Below are positions 1 through 7,696 of a stretch of DNA of 64,000 bases, in pieces. Under the pieces are notes generated by a model, which saw nothing but the letters and a program-made list of their open reading frames with translations, made no database searches and was not told where the DNA came from. Position 1 is the stretch's first letter. Every line of letters starts with the position of its first letter. The position numbers were made by a program, and so were the translations under genes. The DNA comes from Bacteroidota bacterium (lineage in GTDB: Bacteria; Bacteroidota; Bacteroidia; Chitinophagales; Saprospiraceae), in the NCBI GenBank assembly GCA_024642665.1, contig JAHEAR010000001.1, positions 9,152-73,151 of the forward strand, written 5' to 3'.

Positions 1-992
1 AAGTCTTCGTCCATCGAGAACACCTGATCCTTTCGGTCGCCCATGACTCCGGCTTTCTGATAATCACCGACACGCTTCTCAAAGAAGTTGGTCTTGCCGG
101 CGATAGAGATCAGTTCCATCCACTGGAATGGGTTTTCTGCATTGTATACTTTAGGTTGCCCGAGGGAAATCAGTAATCTGTCTGCCACATACTCTATATA
201 CTGACACATCAGGTCGGCATTCATACCGATCAATTTGACCGGAAGTGCATCAGACACAAATTCCTTTTCGATGGCGACTGCATCCGTGATGATATCTCTG
301 ACGATAGCACCATCGAGTCGATTGACGATATGTTTGTTGTACAGCAGGCAGGCAAAATCACAATGCATGCCTTCGTCTCTTGAAATCAGTTCATTAGAAA
401 ACGTCAGTCCCGGCATCAGGCCACGCTTCTTCAACCAGAAGATGGAGCAAAAAGACCCGGAAAAGAAAATACCTTCTACTGCTGCAAACGCAATCAGTCT
501 TTCCTGGAAATTTCCTTTATCGATCCAGCGAAGGGCCCACTCTGCTTTCTTTTTGACGCAATCGAGGGTATCAATGGCATTGAAGAGATAGTCTTTCTCC
601 TTATTATCGTTGATATAGGTATCGATTAATAAGCTATAGGTTTCTGAATGGATATTTTCCATCATAATCTGAAACCCGTAGAAGAATTTGGCTTCGGTAA
701 ACTGTACTTCACTGAGGAAATGCTCTGCCAGGTTTTCATTGACGATGCCATCACTGGCGGCAAAGAAGGCTAATACATGTTTGATGAAGTGACGCTCATC
801 GTCATTTAGTTTATTAGCCCAGTCATGGAGGTCCTGTTGGAGATCGATTTCTTCAGCGGTCCAGAAATTGGCTTCGGACATTTTATAAAACTGCCAGATA
901 TCCTGATGTTGAATCGGGAAAACGACGAAGCGCCCTGGGTTGTCTTTTAATAAGGGCTCAACAAATGTATCTGTTGTAGTTGCTTTTTCCAT
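1..992 (-). CDS. nrdB: Ribonucleoside-diphosphate reductase small subunit (class Ia, R2), 3' end just cut
   Basis: I translated this from the minus strand; the ORF track omits it because it runs off the window. It starts [10 protein letters not shown] and reads to VFSMDEDF, the short acidic C-terminal tail by which R2 binds R1, so only part of the last codon and the stop are missing. The di-iron ligand motifs (HSETYSLL with the radical-bearing Tyr, and DEGMHCDF) and [14 protein letters not shown] are intact and look like the eukaryote-type R2 usual in Bacteroidota. With NrdA it reduces ribonucleoside diphosphates to deoxyribonucleotides in the cytoplasm. nrdA is probably just downstream, outside the window. 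The upstream 480 bp carries DnaA boxes and an inverted repeat, listed separately. Confidence 0.96.
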   Translation of the reverse strand, partial: MEKATTTDTFVEPLLKDNPGRFVVFPIQHQDIWQFYKMSEANFWTAEEIDLQQDLHDWANKLNDDERHFIKHVLAFFAASDGIVNENLAEHFLSEVQFTEAKFFYGFQIMMENIHSETYSLLIDTYINDNKEKDYLFNAIDTLDCVKKKAEWALRWIDKGNFQERLIAFAAVEGIFFSGSFCSIFWLKKRGLMPGLTFSNELISRDEGMHCDFACLLYNKHIVNRLDGAIVRDIITDAVAIEKEFVSDALPVKLIGMNADLMCQYIEYVADRLLISLGQPKVYNAENPFQWMELISIAGKTNFFEKRVGDYQKAGVMGDRKDQVFSMDED

Positions 993-1061
993 TGGTTACT
1001 CTTTAATCGGTTGGTTCTAAAAAATCAATTCCCAGTTTTCAACAGAGGCGACAATTCCATG

Positions 1062-1095
1062 GCTGTCTCAGACGGCGTTATGGCTTAGAGACAGC
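1062..1095. promoter_or_regulatory. Inverted repeat in the nrdB leader
   Basis: GCTGTCTC at 1062-1069 and its exact reverse complement GAGACAGC at 1088-1095 are separated by 18 bp, about 70-100 bp upstream of the nrdB start codon. It could be an operator or a leader hairpin. There is no T-run after it on the minus strand, so a simple terminator is unlikely. Its sequence does not resemble the NrdR box as I know it. Confidence 0.45.
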
Positions 1096-1262
1096 AATTT
1101 CCTGAATGGAACCGCTTTTTTCACGGACTAGTCAGGTGGTTGTGTAATCCAAAGTTTAAAAGGTAATCAAAGACGGGAAAAATCTGTTTCTGGTCGAATG
1201 TGGAAATATCCCCGATTTGATGCCACTAAATAAATGAAGTTTTTATTTAATATGAAATGATT

Positions 1263-1271
1263 TTATCCACA
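1263..1271 (+). promoter_or_regulatory. DnaA box (perfect TTATCCACA)
   Basis: This is an exact match to the TTATNCACA consensus. Together with the inverted near-match TGTGGAGAA at 1275-1283 it forms the dyad TCCACAT-C-ATGTGGA. Another one-mismatch copy (TGTGTAAAA) is at 1338-1346. In E. coli, DnaA regulates nrdAB; a regulatory role here is inference. Confidence 0.6.
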
Positions 1272-1400
1272 TCATGTGGAGAAAATGTGTAATATGTTGA
1301 AATAGTGGAAACTACACGACAAATTAAATTTGAGGGGTGTGTAAAACTTTTGGAATATCCGGACCAGCCCAATGAAGACCGTTAAAAACCACTCAAAAAG

Positions 1401-1409
1401 TGTGGATAA
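1401..1409 (-). promoter_or_regulatory. DnaA box (perfect, reverse orientation)
   Basis: TGTGGATAA is the reverse complement of TTATCCACA. It is the second perfect box within 150 bp, between the 3' end of corA and the nrdB promoter region. Confidence 0.6.
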
Positions 1410-1474
1410 ACTTTGGTTTTTACAGATTTTTAACAGGGAAACCCCATAGTCCTTTGAGGCTTAGGCATGGAGAA

Positions 1475-2422
1475 TCAGAATAGATTTTTCCTTCTGAAAA
1501 ACCAGACTAAAAGGAGGCTGATGGATGCCGATATCAGCAGTATCCAGTAGAATGCGGTGTCTGCGGTGGCAAACGGTAACTCAACATTCATCCCATAAAA
1601 ACTGGCCACTAGTGTAGGTACCATCAGAATAATGGTGACGATCGTCAGTCGCTGAATGAAGGTGTTGAGATTGTTGGAGACAATGGAGGTATAGGCTTCC
1701 ATAGTACCGCTGAGGATATTGGTGTAGATATTGGCCATACTGAGGGCTTGTCCATTATCAATGATGATATCCTCAAAGAAGTCGTAGTCGTCCTTGTTCT
1801 CCCCCAAACGAAGGAAGTCCGTTCGCTTCATCTTGATTTTCAATAGCTCGTTGGAGCCCAGGGCGTTGACGAAATAAACCAGACTCTTCTCAATACGCAG
1901 CAATTGCTTGAGCTCTGAGTTACGACTGGAGTTATAGAGCTCGCTCTCAATCACATTGCGCTTCAGGTTGAGCTTTTTCAGACTATCCAGAAACCGGAGT
2001 ACATTCTGTTCGAGGATATGCAGCACAAAGAGCTGTTCCTTGGCGGGGTTAAAGCCCTTGACACGACCCTCGATAAAGCGCTGGATGATGGGATTCTCAT
2101 TGGGACTGATGGTCAGGACGTGATCCTGGGTCAGGATGATGCCAATCGGCACCGTCACATAGATCGCTTCATTTTCCTGATCGATCTCATTGAGTACCGG
2201 TGTATTGACCAGAATCAGACGCACGTCATCTTCCCGCTCATAGCGGGAGCGCTCGTCAATATCCAGTGAGTCAATTAGAAAATCGTGTGGAATATCAAAC
2301 TTTTCTGACAGGTCTGTCAGCTCATTTTCCTCGAAGGGCGGGCATACATTGACCCAGCAGGAAAGTACAGGTGCTTCCAGTTCGGTGATTAACCCGTCCT
2401 CGATATGGTAATACCTGGTCAT
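1475..2422 (-). CDS. corA: CorA family divalent metal transporter (GMN type)
   Basis: This 315-residue protein has the CorA plan: a long, charged cytoplasmic N-terminal domain, then two membrane helices at the very C-terminus. The first helix ends in the signature YGMNVELP (GMN at residues 277-279), the periplasmic selectivity loop for hydrated Mg2+, and the chain ends in the positively charged tail FFRRKNLF. It should form a pentameric Mg2+ (possibly Co2+/Ni2+) channel in the inner membrane. The ATG start at 2422 is supported by a Bacteroidota promoter about 45 bp upstream. A second, more divergent CorA is encoded at 11308-12408. Confidence 0.93.
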   Translation of the reverse strand: MTRYYHIEDGLITELEAPVLSCWVNVCPPFEENELTDLSEKFDIPHDFLIDSLDIDERSRYEREDDVRLILVNTPVLNEIDQENEAIYVTVPIGIILTQDHVLTISPNENPIIQRFIEGRVKGFNPAKEQLFVLHILEQNVLRFLDSLKKLNLKRNVIESELYNSSRNSELKQLLRIEKSLVYFVNALGSNELLKIKMKRTDFLRLGENKDDYDFFEDIIIDNGQALSMANIYTNILSGTMEAYTSIVSNNLNTFIQRLTIVTIILMVPTLVASFYGMNVELPFATADTAFYWILLISASISLLLVWFFRRKNLF

Positions 2423-2468
2423 AACAACAACTACCTTCCATTAAACGATGAATAATTTAGTTCGGCCA

Positions 2469-2498
2469 CAAAGGTACACAAAAGGTTTTGCCCTCCAA
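2469..2498 (-). promoter_or_regulatory. Bacteroidota-type promoter for corA
   Basis: On the minus strand TACCTTTG (2469-2476) matches the -7 element TAnnTTTG, and TTTGG with TTG at 2496-2498 lies exactly 19 bp upstream, as expected for the -33 element. It would give a leader of about 40 nt. This is the best two-part promoter in the window. Confidence 0.65.
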
Positions 2499-2701
2499 AC
2501 CTATGATTCAGATCATTATACAGGTTACTTCGTCCAATAATCGAGCCATTTATGGATGAGTGAGGGGGTGATTAGGTGATGGAATGATTTAGTAATAAAG
2601 TTATTGGGGTTAGATTACTGCAGCTTATTTGTTAAAAGGTTTAAAAATTTGTTAGTCCTACGCACTTTAACCTGACTTCCACCCCATGCCCCTTGTCGCG
2701 T

Positions 2702-2837
2702 GTCGCATGTCGAAAAATCCCAGGTCCAAAAGTAGTGAGTAGTGAGTAGTGAGTCGCGCGTCGAAAAGTCTCAGGTCCAAAAGTAGTGAGTAGTGAGTGG
2801 TGAGTCGCGTGTCGAAAAATCCCGGGTCCCAGGTCTA
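2702..2837. repeat. 51-bp tandem repeat, about 2.7 copies
   Basis: Unit 1 is 2702-2752, unit 2 is 2753-2803, and a partial third unit is 2804-2837, ending against the stop codon of the LolC/E-like gene. The units share a GTCGCRYGTCGAAAA head and a CAGGTCC middle. Units 1 and 2 also carry a tail of GTAGTGAGT words and differ at only a few positions. Related fragments occur at about 4115-4152 (reverse orientation), 5815-5845 and 60270-60310. There are no spacers, so this is not a CRISPR array. Confidence 0.85.
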
Positions 2838-4103
2838 CTACTGAAAATGAATCGTCTTAATCGGATTGATCTTACTCACCAGGAAAGATGGGGCGATGAG
2901 GCAAAGGGCAATAATCAGCAAAGCCCCAAGATTGACTAATAGCAAATGCCAGGGCAATACCACTACCGGAGCATAATCGAGATAATAATCTGCTTCCTCC
3001 AGCTTTATAAAATGATATTTATCCTGAAGGAAAGCCAACCCAAGACCGAGAATATTTCCCAAAAGGATACCACCTACCGTAATGAACATCGCAAACCATA
3101 GGAAGACCTGACGAATGGACATATCCCGTGCCCCGATACTCTTGAGAATGCCAATCATCTGCGTTCGTTCGAGAATGAGAATTAAGAGTGCCGTGATCAT
3201 ATTGATGATGGCTACGGCCAGCATGAGTCCGATGATCACGACCGTATTGATATCCTGCAATTCGAGCCATTCAAAGAGACTGGGAAATTTCTCACGAATA
3301 TTCTCCGCATAGAGATTTGGTGGGATTTCATTTCGATAGACAAAATCGGTGATGAGGTTGAGATCGTCAATATTGTCAATCACGATTTCCAAACCACTGA
3401 TCTGGTTGTCTTTCCATTCCAGGACTTCTCGCAGACGATCGATAGACGCGAGCGCAAACTTCGTATCACTTTCTTCCAGACCTGTTTTGTAAATTCCCTT
3501 GATGGTAAACCTCCTTTGCAGTTGTCTGCCTTCACGGACAAAATGCAGGATCAACTTATCCCCGGTTTTCAACCGCAATCGATCGGCGGTAACTTGTGAG
3601 ATGATCAGTTCATCAATCGCTATGGAAGTCCACTCGCCACCGGATACATTGTACGCATTAATCGACTGCCAGTTGTAGTCATCCCCGAGCCCCTTCAGGA
3701 CTATACCTTCCATTTGATTGTCATGCGTAATGATGCCCGGCAGATAGATATAGGATTGCACATGGCTGACGCCACCGATCGAAGAAACTTTCGGCGATAC
3801 ATCCGGATCTGATGCGTAGACCTGATCAATAGATTCAATTGATTTAACCAGATTGGTATCATAATCAAAAGGCAACGCTTCATACGATCGAATCGAGCGT
3901 GGATCTGAAATATGAATATGACCCCAGAAGCCAAACATTTTCTTTGTGATTTCTTGTTTGAATCCGGTCATCATCCCCAACGAAATGATCATCACGGCTA
4001 CAGACAAACCAACGGCACCGGTAGCAATCCAAAGGATCACACGGGTGAAGCCGCCTCCTCCGGAGGTCATGAGTCGTTTAGCGATCCAGGGTTCGTATTT
4101 CAT
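2838..4103 (-). CDS. LolC/LolE-type ABC transporter permease
   Basis: At 421 residues, this has the MacB/FtsX-fold plan: one N-terminal membrane helix (about 23-47) after the conserved start KYEPWIAKRLM, a large periplasmic domain (about 50-270), then three C-terminal helices (about 278-303, 325-355 and 378-405) with the FtsX cytoplasmic loop LERTQMIGILKSIGA between them. The family extracts lipoproteins from the inner membrane for delivery to LolA, working with a LolD ATPase. No LolD gene is adjacent, so the partner must be elsewhere. The ATG at 4103 matches the usual LolE N-terminus. lolC and lolE cannot be told apart from sequence reading alone. Confidence 0.85.
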   Translation of the reverse strand: MKYEPWIAKRLMTSGGGGFTRVILWIATGAVGLSVAVMIISLGMMTGFKQEITKKMFGFWGHIHISDPRSIRSYEALPFDYDTNLVKSIESIDQVYASDPDVSPKVSSIGGVSHVQSYIYLPGIITHDNQMEGIVLKGLGDDYNWQSINAYNVSGGEWTSIAIDELIISQVTADRLRLKTGDKLILHFVREGRQLQRRFTIKGIYKTGLEESDTKFALASIDRLREVLEWKDNQISGLEIVIDNIDDLNLITDFVYRNEIPPNLYAENIREKFPSLFEWLELQDINTVVIIGLMLAVAIINMITALLILILERTQMIGILKSIGARDMSIRQVFLWFAMFITVGGILLGNILGLGLAFLQDKYHFIKLEEADYYLDYAPVVVLPWHLLLVNLGALLIIALCLIAPSFLVSKINPIKTIHFQ

Positions 4104-4476
4104 TTTTGTTTGGTCTATTCGACATGCGACGCGCGACTATTCGATGCGCGACTCTGGTTTATCTCAGTTCTATTTATATTTTATTCTGATCCCAACCTGA
4201 TTTATCGCGACAGCGACTTTGAAAACTTACGATTGATATTTTAATGATTTGTTTTTCTGTTTTTAGTTGCGTTTCCCGATTGATCGGGATTTGCAAAGAA
4301 GGGTAATAGATTTATTCGTGTTTAATTTGCCTTCCACCCTTCCGCCTTTCTGCCCTTCCGCCCTAATTTCATTGTAAAAAGCAAGGGTTTTAGCATATTT
4401 CGGACCTTTGTCAGGGCAAATATGGGCGCAAATTTCCATTTTTGCCCTTGTAAAGTTCACAATTACAGCTAAACGA
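4104..4476. other. 373-bp divergent intergenic region (lolE-like/tyrS)
   Basis: It contains a reverse-oriented relative of the 51-bp repeat (about 4115-4152, GCGCGACTATTCGATGCGCG), a perfect hairpin TCCCGAT-TG-ATCGGGA at 4274-4289, and a pyrimidine-rich degenerate tract of CCTTCCRCC words (about 4328-4365). The leaders of both divergent genes lie here, but I see no exact TAnnTTTG box. Confidence 0.5.
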
Positions 4477-5760
4477 ATGACAAAGTCTTTTATTGAGGAG
4501 TTAAGATGGCGCGGAATGATTCAGGATCAGACGCCGGGCGTGGAGGAAAAATTGAATGCCGGAATGGTTACCGGATACATTGGTTTCGATCCTACGGCCC
4601 CATCATTGACATTGGGCAATTACGTGCAGGTGATGCTGCTGACGCACTTTCAACGATGTGGTCATAAACCGGTGGTGTTGATGGGTGGTGCCACAGGAAG
4701 AATAGGTGACCCTTCAGGAAAAGATACCGAACGTGAATTGAAGTCTTTCGAAGAGTTGGACCGAAACCTCGAACATCAGGTAAATCAGATGAAGCAGTTA
4801 CTCGACTTCAAGAATGAGGGAAACGGAGCGCTTATGGTCAATAACCTGGACTTCTACAAGGATATGAATGCGCTGACCTTTTTGCGCGACCTCGGCAAAC
4901 ATCTAACGATCAATTACATGATGTCCAAGGAGTCTGTCAAGCGTCGCGTGGAAACAGGAATGTCCTACACTGAATTTAGCTATCAGTTATTACAGGCGTA
5001 TGATTTCCTTTGCTTGTATCGCAAGTATGATTGTGTACTGCAAATGGGTGGTTCGGATCAGTGGGGTAATATTACATCGGGCACAGAATTCATTCGCCGC
5101 AATATGGAGGAGAGTGAATCTTTTGCGCTTACTACGCCACTGCTGACGAAGTCCGATGGCAAGAAATTTGGAAAATCAGAAGAGGGAAATATTTGGTTAG
5201 ATCCATCAATGACTTCGACGTACAAGTTTTATCAGTTCTGGTTGAATATTAACGATCTTGATATACCTAAATTGTATCGCTATTTTTCGCTGAAAAGTCG
5301 GGAAGAAATAGAAGCGTTGGAAAAAGAACACGAGACAAATCCAAATGCATTGAAGGCCATCCTTGGGGAAGAAATCACGATCAGAATTCACGGACAGGAC
5401 GCTTATGAAAGTGCCAGAAATGTAACGGATATTTTATTTAATGCCAGGGCGAGCAAAGAGCAGTTGATGAGTCTGAGTGCCACGGATTTGCAATTAGTTG
5501 CTGAAGAAATTCCGGCCTTTGAAATCGCTCAATCTGATCTGGCAGACAGCCCAACGCTGATTGATGTACTTTCAATGCATACCACGATTGTCAGTTCTAA
5601 AAGCGATGCAAGGCGTGCCATTCAAGCCAATGCGATCAGTATCAATAAAGACAAGATCACTGATCTCGATGCGACACTGAATAGCTCAATGCTCATGCAT
5701 AGCGCCTATCTGATGATCGAAAATGGAAAGAAAAACAAATATATCCTTAAGGCTGTTTAG
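4477..5760 (+). CDS. tyrS: Tyrosyl-tRNA synthetase
   Basis: This charges tRNA-Tyr with tyrosine. The start at 4477 (MTKSFIEELRWRGMIQDQTPG) is chosen because it matches the N-terminus of Bacteroidota TyrS; the ORF track extends 23 residues further upstream. At 427 residues it has the class I catalytic domain, the tyrosine-binding motif QMGGSDQWGNI, a KMSKS equivalent (KFGKSEEG) and a C-terminal S4-like RNA-binding domain (about 360-427). The class I HIGH motif reads TLGN (residues 45-48, DPTAPSLTLGN), so both histidines are replaced; see findings. Everything else is conserved and the gene looks functional. Confidence 0.95.
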   Translation: MTKSFIEELRWRGMIQDQTPGVEEKLNAGMVTGYIGFDPTAPSLTLGNYVQVMLLTHFQRCGHKPVVLMGGATGRIGDPSGKDTERELKSFEELDRNLEHQVNQMKQLLDFKNEGNGALMVNNLDFYKDMNALTFLRDLGKHLTINYMMSKESVKRRVETGMSYTEFSYQLLQAYDFLCLYRKYDCVLQMGGSDQWGNITSGTEFIRRNMEESESFALTTPLLTKSDGKKFGKSEEGNIWLDPSMTSTYKFYQFWLNINDLDIPKLYRYFSLKSREEIEALEKEHETNPNALKAILGEEITIRIHGQDAYESARNVTDILFNARASKEQLMSLSATDLQLVAEEIPAFEIAQSDLADSPTLIDVLSMHTTIVSSKSDARRAIQANAISINKDKITDLDATLNSSMLMHSAYLMIENGKKNKYILKAV

Positions 5761-5922
5761 TGAATGGTCAGTGGAAAGTTGTGAGGAGTGTTCCGCTGTT
5801 GCGGAAGGTGAGGAGTGAATGTCGTGTGTCGAACAGTCTCAGGTCCCCTGAACTACCTCCTTCGTCGGAGTACAGGGTCTACGCTGCGCTCCGATCAGGT
5901 CTAACAAAATAAAAAAATAAAA
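5761..5922. repeat. Intergenic repeat mosaic between tyrS and mscS
   Basis: This holds several nested pieces: GTGAGGAGTG twice (5781-5790 and 5808-5817) around a perfect hairpin TTCCGC-TGTT-GCGGAA, a fragment of the 51-bp repeat (about 5820-5845, GTGTCGAACAGTCTCAGGTCC), and a 52-bp element (5845-5896) between two copies of TCAGGTC. See findings. Confidence 0.75.
5845..5896 (+). repeat. 52-bp dispersed hairpin element, copy 1
   Basis: It begins CCCCTGAACTACCTCC and ends GCGCTCCGATC, with about 46 of 53 aligned positions identical to the element at 18292-18344. It is bounded by direct TCAGGTC repeats (5839-5845 and 5895-5901), as if inserted into the neighbouring 51-bp-family repeat. Internally CTCC...GGAG and CCTG...CAGG can pair. 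Confidence 0.65.
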
Positions 5923-6801
5923 TTGAGTAAACTATCCAATCTGCGTATTCCGGGTCGATATCTACTAAAGCTTTTGGTGGAGTTGGTCATACTGTGTGTC
6001 GCATTTTTTTTCGCCTCAAATATTGATGAATGGTTGCCCAAAGAATGGGTGTTTGCTTCAACGGTAAAAATCATACTGCATTTCATTATTGTCAGTATGG
6101 GTTTCAGCCTGCTATTGCGATTCCTGGCCATTGGCTATCGGAGACGTAAGCAACTTCCTTTCGCGAAGAAGGATAATGTCACGGTGGGGTTGACCAATAT
6201 CTTCATGATGTTCATCTTTATCTATGCGCTGGTTTCCGTATTAGGCCTATTCGGGATCCAGTTCAAGGAGATGTTTACCAGTTTGTCCATTGTCGCAGCA
6301 GCCATTGCGATCATCTCCAAGGATTTTGTGGCGGATATCATCAGTGGTATTCTGATCAGTTTCAGTAATGAAATCAAAATTGGGGACCATGTGAAAATTG
6401 GTGGCCAGAGTGGAAAAGTGATCGATATCAATATTTCCAAAACAGCTTTGCTCAATGACGATGATGATATCATCTTTATGCCTAACAATAAAGTTTTTGG
6501 TGCAGAAACCATCAACTACTCCACCAAGCCTTTTAAGAAAACGAGCATTGATTTTGAAGTGGCTAAAGGAGAGTACACTACTATTGAAGAAATGGAAAAA
6601 GTATTAATCCAACTCCTCTCAGAATTTGAAAATGATATTGAGTCTTATTCCTATGATCTGCGTGTCGTATCCATTCACAAGGACTACCTTGTCCTGAAGT
6701 TTCAATACCAGCTCAATGAATTTAACCGCCGCCTGGAACGCAGCATACGACAAAAAGCTGTGCGGTATATTGTGGCAAATATTTCTAAAAAAGCGGACTA
6801 G
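5923..6801 (+). CDS. MscS family mechanosensitive channel
   Basis: This 292-residue protein has membrane helices at about 13-31, 40-65 and 85-110, a TM3-like amphipathic segment rich in Ala/Ile/Ser (SLSIVAAAIAIISKDFVADIISG), then the MscS beta domain (IKIGDHVKIGGQSGKVIDINISKT) and a cytoplasmic alpha/beta domain. It would release solutes on hypo-osmotic shock from the inner membrane. The start is TTG (MSKLSNLRIPG); no in-frame ATG precedes the first helix. Its stop codon overlaps the convergent LOG gene by 4 bp (CTAG). A second MscS paralogue is at 12409-13332. Confidence 0.9.
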   Translation: MSKLSNLRIPGRYLLKLLVELVILCVAFFFASNIDEWLPKEWVFASTVKIILHFIIVSMGFSLLLRFLAIGYRRRKQLPFAKKDNVTVGLTNIFMMFIFIYALVSVLGLFGIQFKEMFTSLSIVAAAIAIISKDFVADIISGILISFSNEIKIGDHVKIGGQSGKVIDINISKTALLNDDDDIIFMPNNKVFGAETINYSTKPFKKTSIDFEVAKGEYTTIEEMEKVLIQLLSEFENDIESYSYDLRVVSIHKDYLVLKFQYQLNEFNRRLERSIRQKAVRYIVANISKKAD

Positions 6802-7394
6802 TTATCCTTCTTATGATTTAACCATTTTTCTGCCGTCGGTGGTTTAAAATGATTAAGCATCGGAAGGAGTTGCGTCAGGTCATCTGTCGCCATAAGTAAT
6901 GACCTCGTTGGCCCGTATAAAAAGCCTTCCTGTACCATGTGATCTGCCTGCTTCAACAAGGCATCATAATACCCATTTGGATTGTACATAATGATTGGCT
7001 TCTGATGTAAATGCAACTGCGCCCAGGTCAAGGTCTCAAAGACTTCATCCATGGTACCGAAGCCCCCCGGAAGAGCGATAAAAGCATCCGACATATTGAC
7101 CATCGCCAGTTTACGGCTATGCATATCTTTGGTCACCATTAATTGTGTCATCCCAAGATGTGCTACTTCCTTTTCTTTCAGATTGGTGGGGATGACCCCA
7201 ATCGCTTTACCACCCCCTTGCATCATCGTATCCGCCATTACCCCCATAAGGCCGATACTGCCACCACCATTGACCAAAGTTATTTTATGGGCAAGGAAAA
7301 TCTTCGCAAGGGCTATGGCATCTTTCGTGTATTGCGGGTTGGCTCCGGTGGCTGAGCCACAGTATACGGCGATGGATTCAAGTTTATTTTTCAT
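6798..7394 (-). CDS. LOG family protein (cytokinin riboside 5'-monophosphate phosphoribohydrolase-like)
   Basis: The Rossmann-fold LOG/lysine-decarboxylase-like family is recognised by PGGFGTMDEVFE and the GGGSIGLMG nucleotide-binding loop. Characterised members hydrolyse N6-modified AMP or other nucleoside monophosphates to base plus ribose 5-phosphate; the bacterial substrate here is unknown. I start it at the inner ATG (MKNKLESIAVYCGS, 7394), because SIAVYCGS is the family's first beta strand. The ORF-track start 20 residues upstream adds nothing conserved. This gives 198 residues, close to the family norm. Confidence 0.9.
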   Translation of the reverse strand: MKNKLESIAVYCGSATGANPQYTKDAIALAKIFLAHKITLVNGGGSIGLMGVMADTMMQGGGKAIGVIPTNLKEKEVAHLGMTQLMVTKDMHSRKLAMVNMSDAFIALPGGFGTMDEVFETLTWAQLHLHQKPIIMYNPNGYYDALLKQADHMVQEGFLYGPTRSLLMATDDLTQLLPMLNHFKPPTAEKWLNHKKDN

Positions 7395-7696
7395 GATGCA
7401 TTCGGGAGATTCATGCCTCAAAATAAGACAAGCGTTGATATTATCATTGGACAATCTTTATAGTTCTTAAAATTTGTGACCTAAAAGGAGATTTTAATGT
7501 TTACCCAATTGTTTCAACAAGTGCTAATGTACATGTTTGTTATTTTTTGACCTGTCGCAAATCTGAAATATTTTGGATTCAATAAAATAGCTATCCCCAC
7601 CTTTAACCCTTCACCGTTAACCCAGTCATGTATAAATCCTCAGTATAATTGGAAGATTGGATCATCCTTATGTACTTTTGAGGCAAATCAGCACAA
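7395..7696. other. 302-bp divergent intergenic region (LOG/aspartokinase)
   Basis: It contains the promoter of the aspartokinase gene at its right end and a short CCTTTAACCCTTCACCGTTAACCC tract (about 7599-7622) related to the CACCGTTGACC words at about 18244-18270. Nothing else was recognised. Confidence 0.5.
7649..7680 (+). promoter_or_regulatory. Bacteroidota-type promoter for aspartokinase
   Basis: TTG at 7649-7651 and TACTTTTG (TAnnTTTG) at 7673-7680 are 21 bp apart. The start codon is at 7697, giving a very short leader of roughly 10 nt. Confidence 0.5.

Larger units (their letters stand above)
993..1474. other. 482-bp intergenic region upstream of nrdB with dyads and DnaA boxes
   Basis: There is no convincing ORF here. 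The nrdB-proximal part holds a 34-bp inverted repeat at 1062-1095. The distal half is AT-rich (around 1225-1265) and holds a cluster of DnaA-box-like 9-mers. Both flanking genes are on the minus strand, so the region serves nrdB and lies downstream of the corA gene. I saw no TAnnTTTG element for nrdB. Confidence 0.6.
2423..2837. other. 415-bp intergenic region: corA promoter and repeat tract
   Basis: The corA promoter is at the left. The middle (about 2560-2600) has a degenerate tract of GTGA/GATT-like words. The right end is a 51-bp tandem repeat running to the lolE stop codon. No gene is seen. Confidence 0.6.

Noticed and set aside
235-591. 118-residue plus-strand ORF
   Set aside because: It lies wholly inside nrdB on the opposite strand; nrdB matches its family through this region.
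2702-2837. CRISPR array
   Set aside because: The 51-bp repeats are directly adjacent without unique spacers, and no cas genes are in the window.
3912-4244. 110- and 84-residue plus-strand ORFs at the lolE start
   Set aside because: Antisense shadows of the LolC/E-like N-terminus and of repeat sequence; no motif.
4263-4460. 65-residue minus-strand ORF in the tyrS leader
   Set aside because: Covers a hairpin and pyrimidine-rich repeat words; no recognisable protein features.
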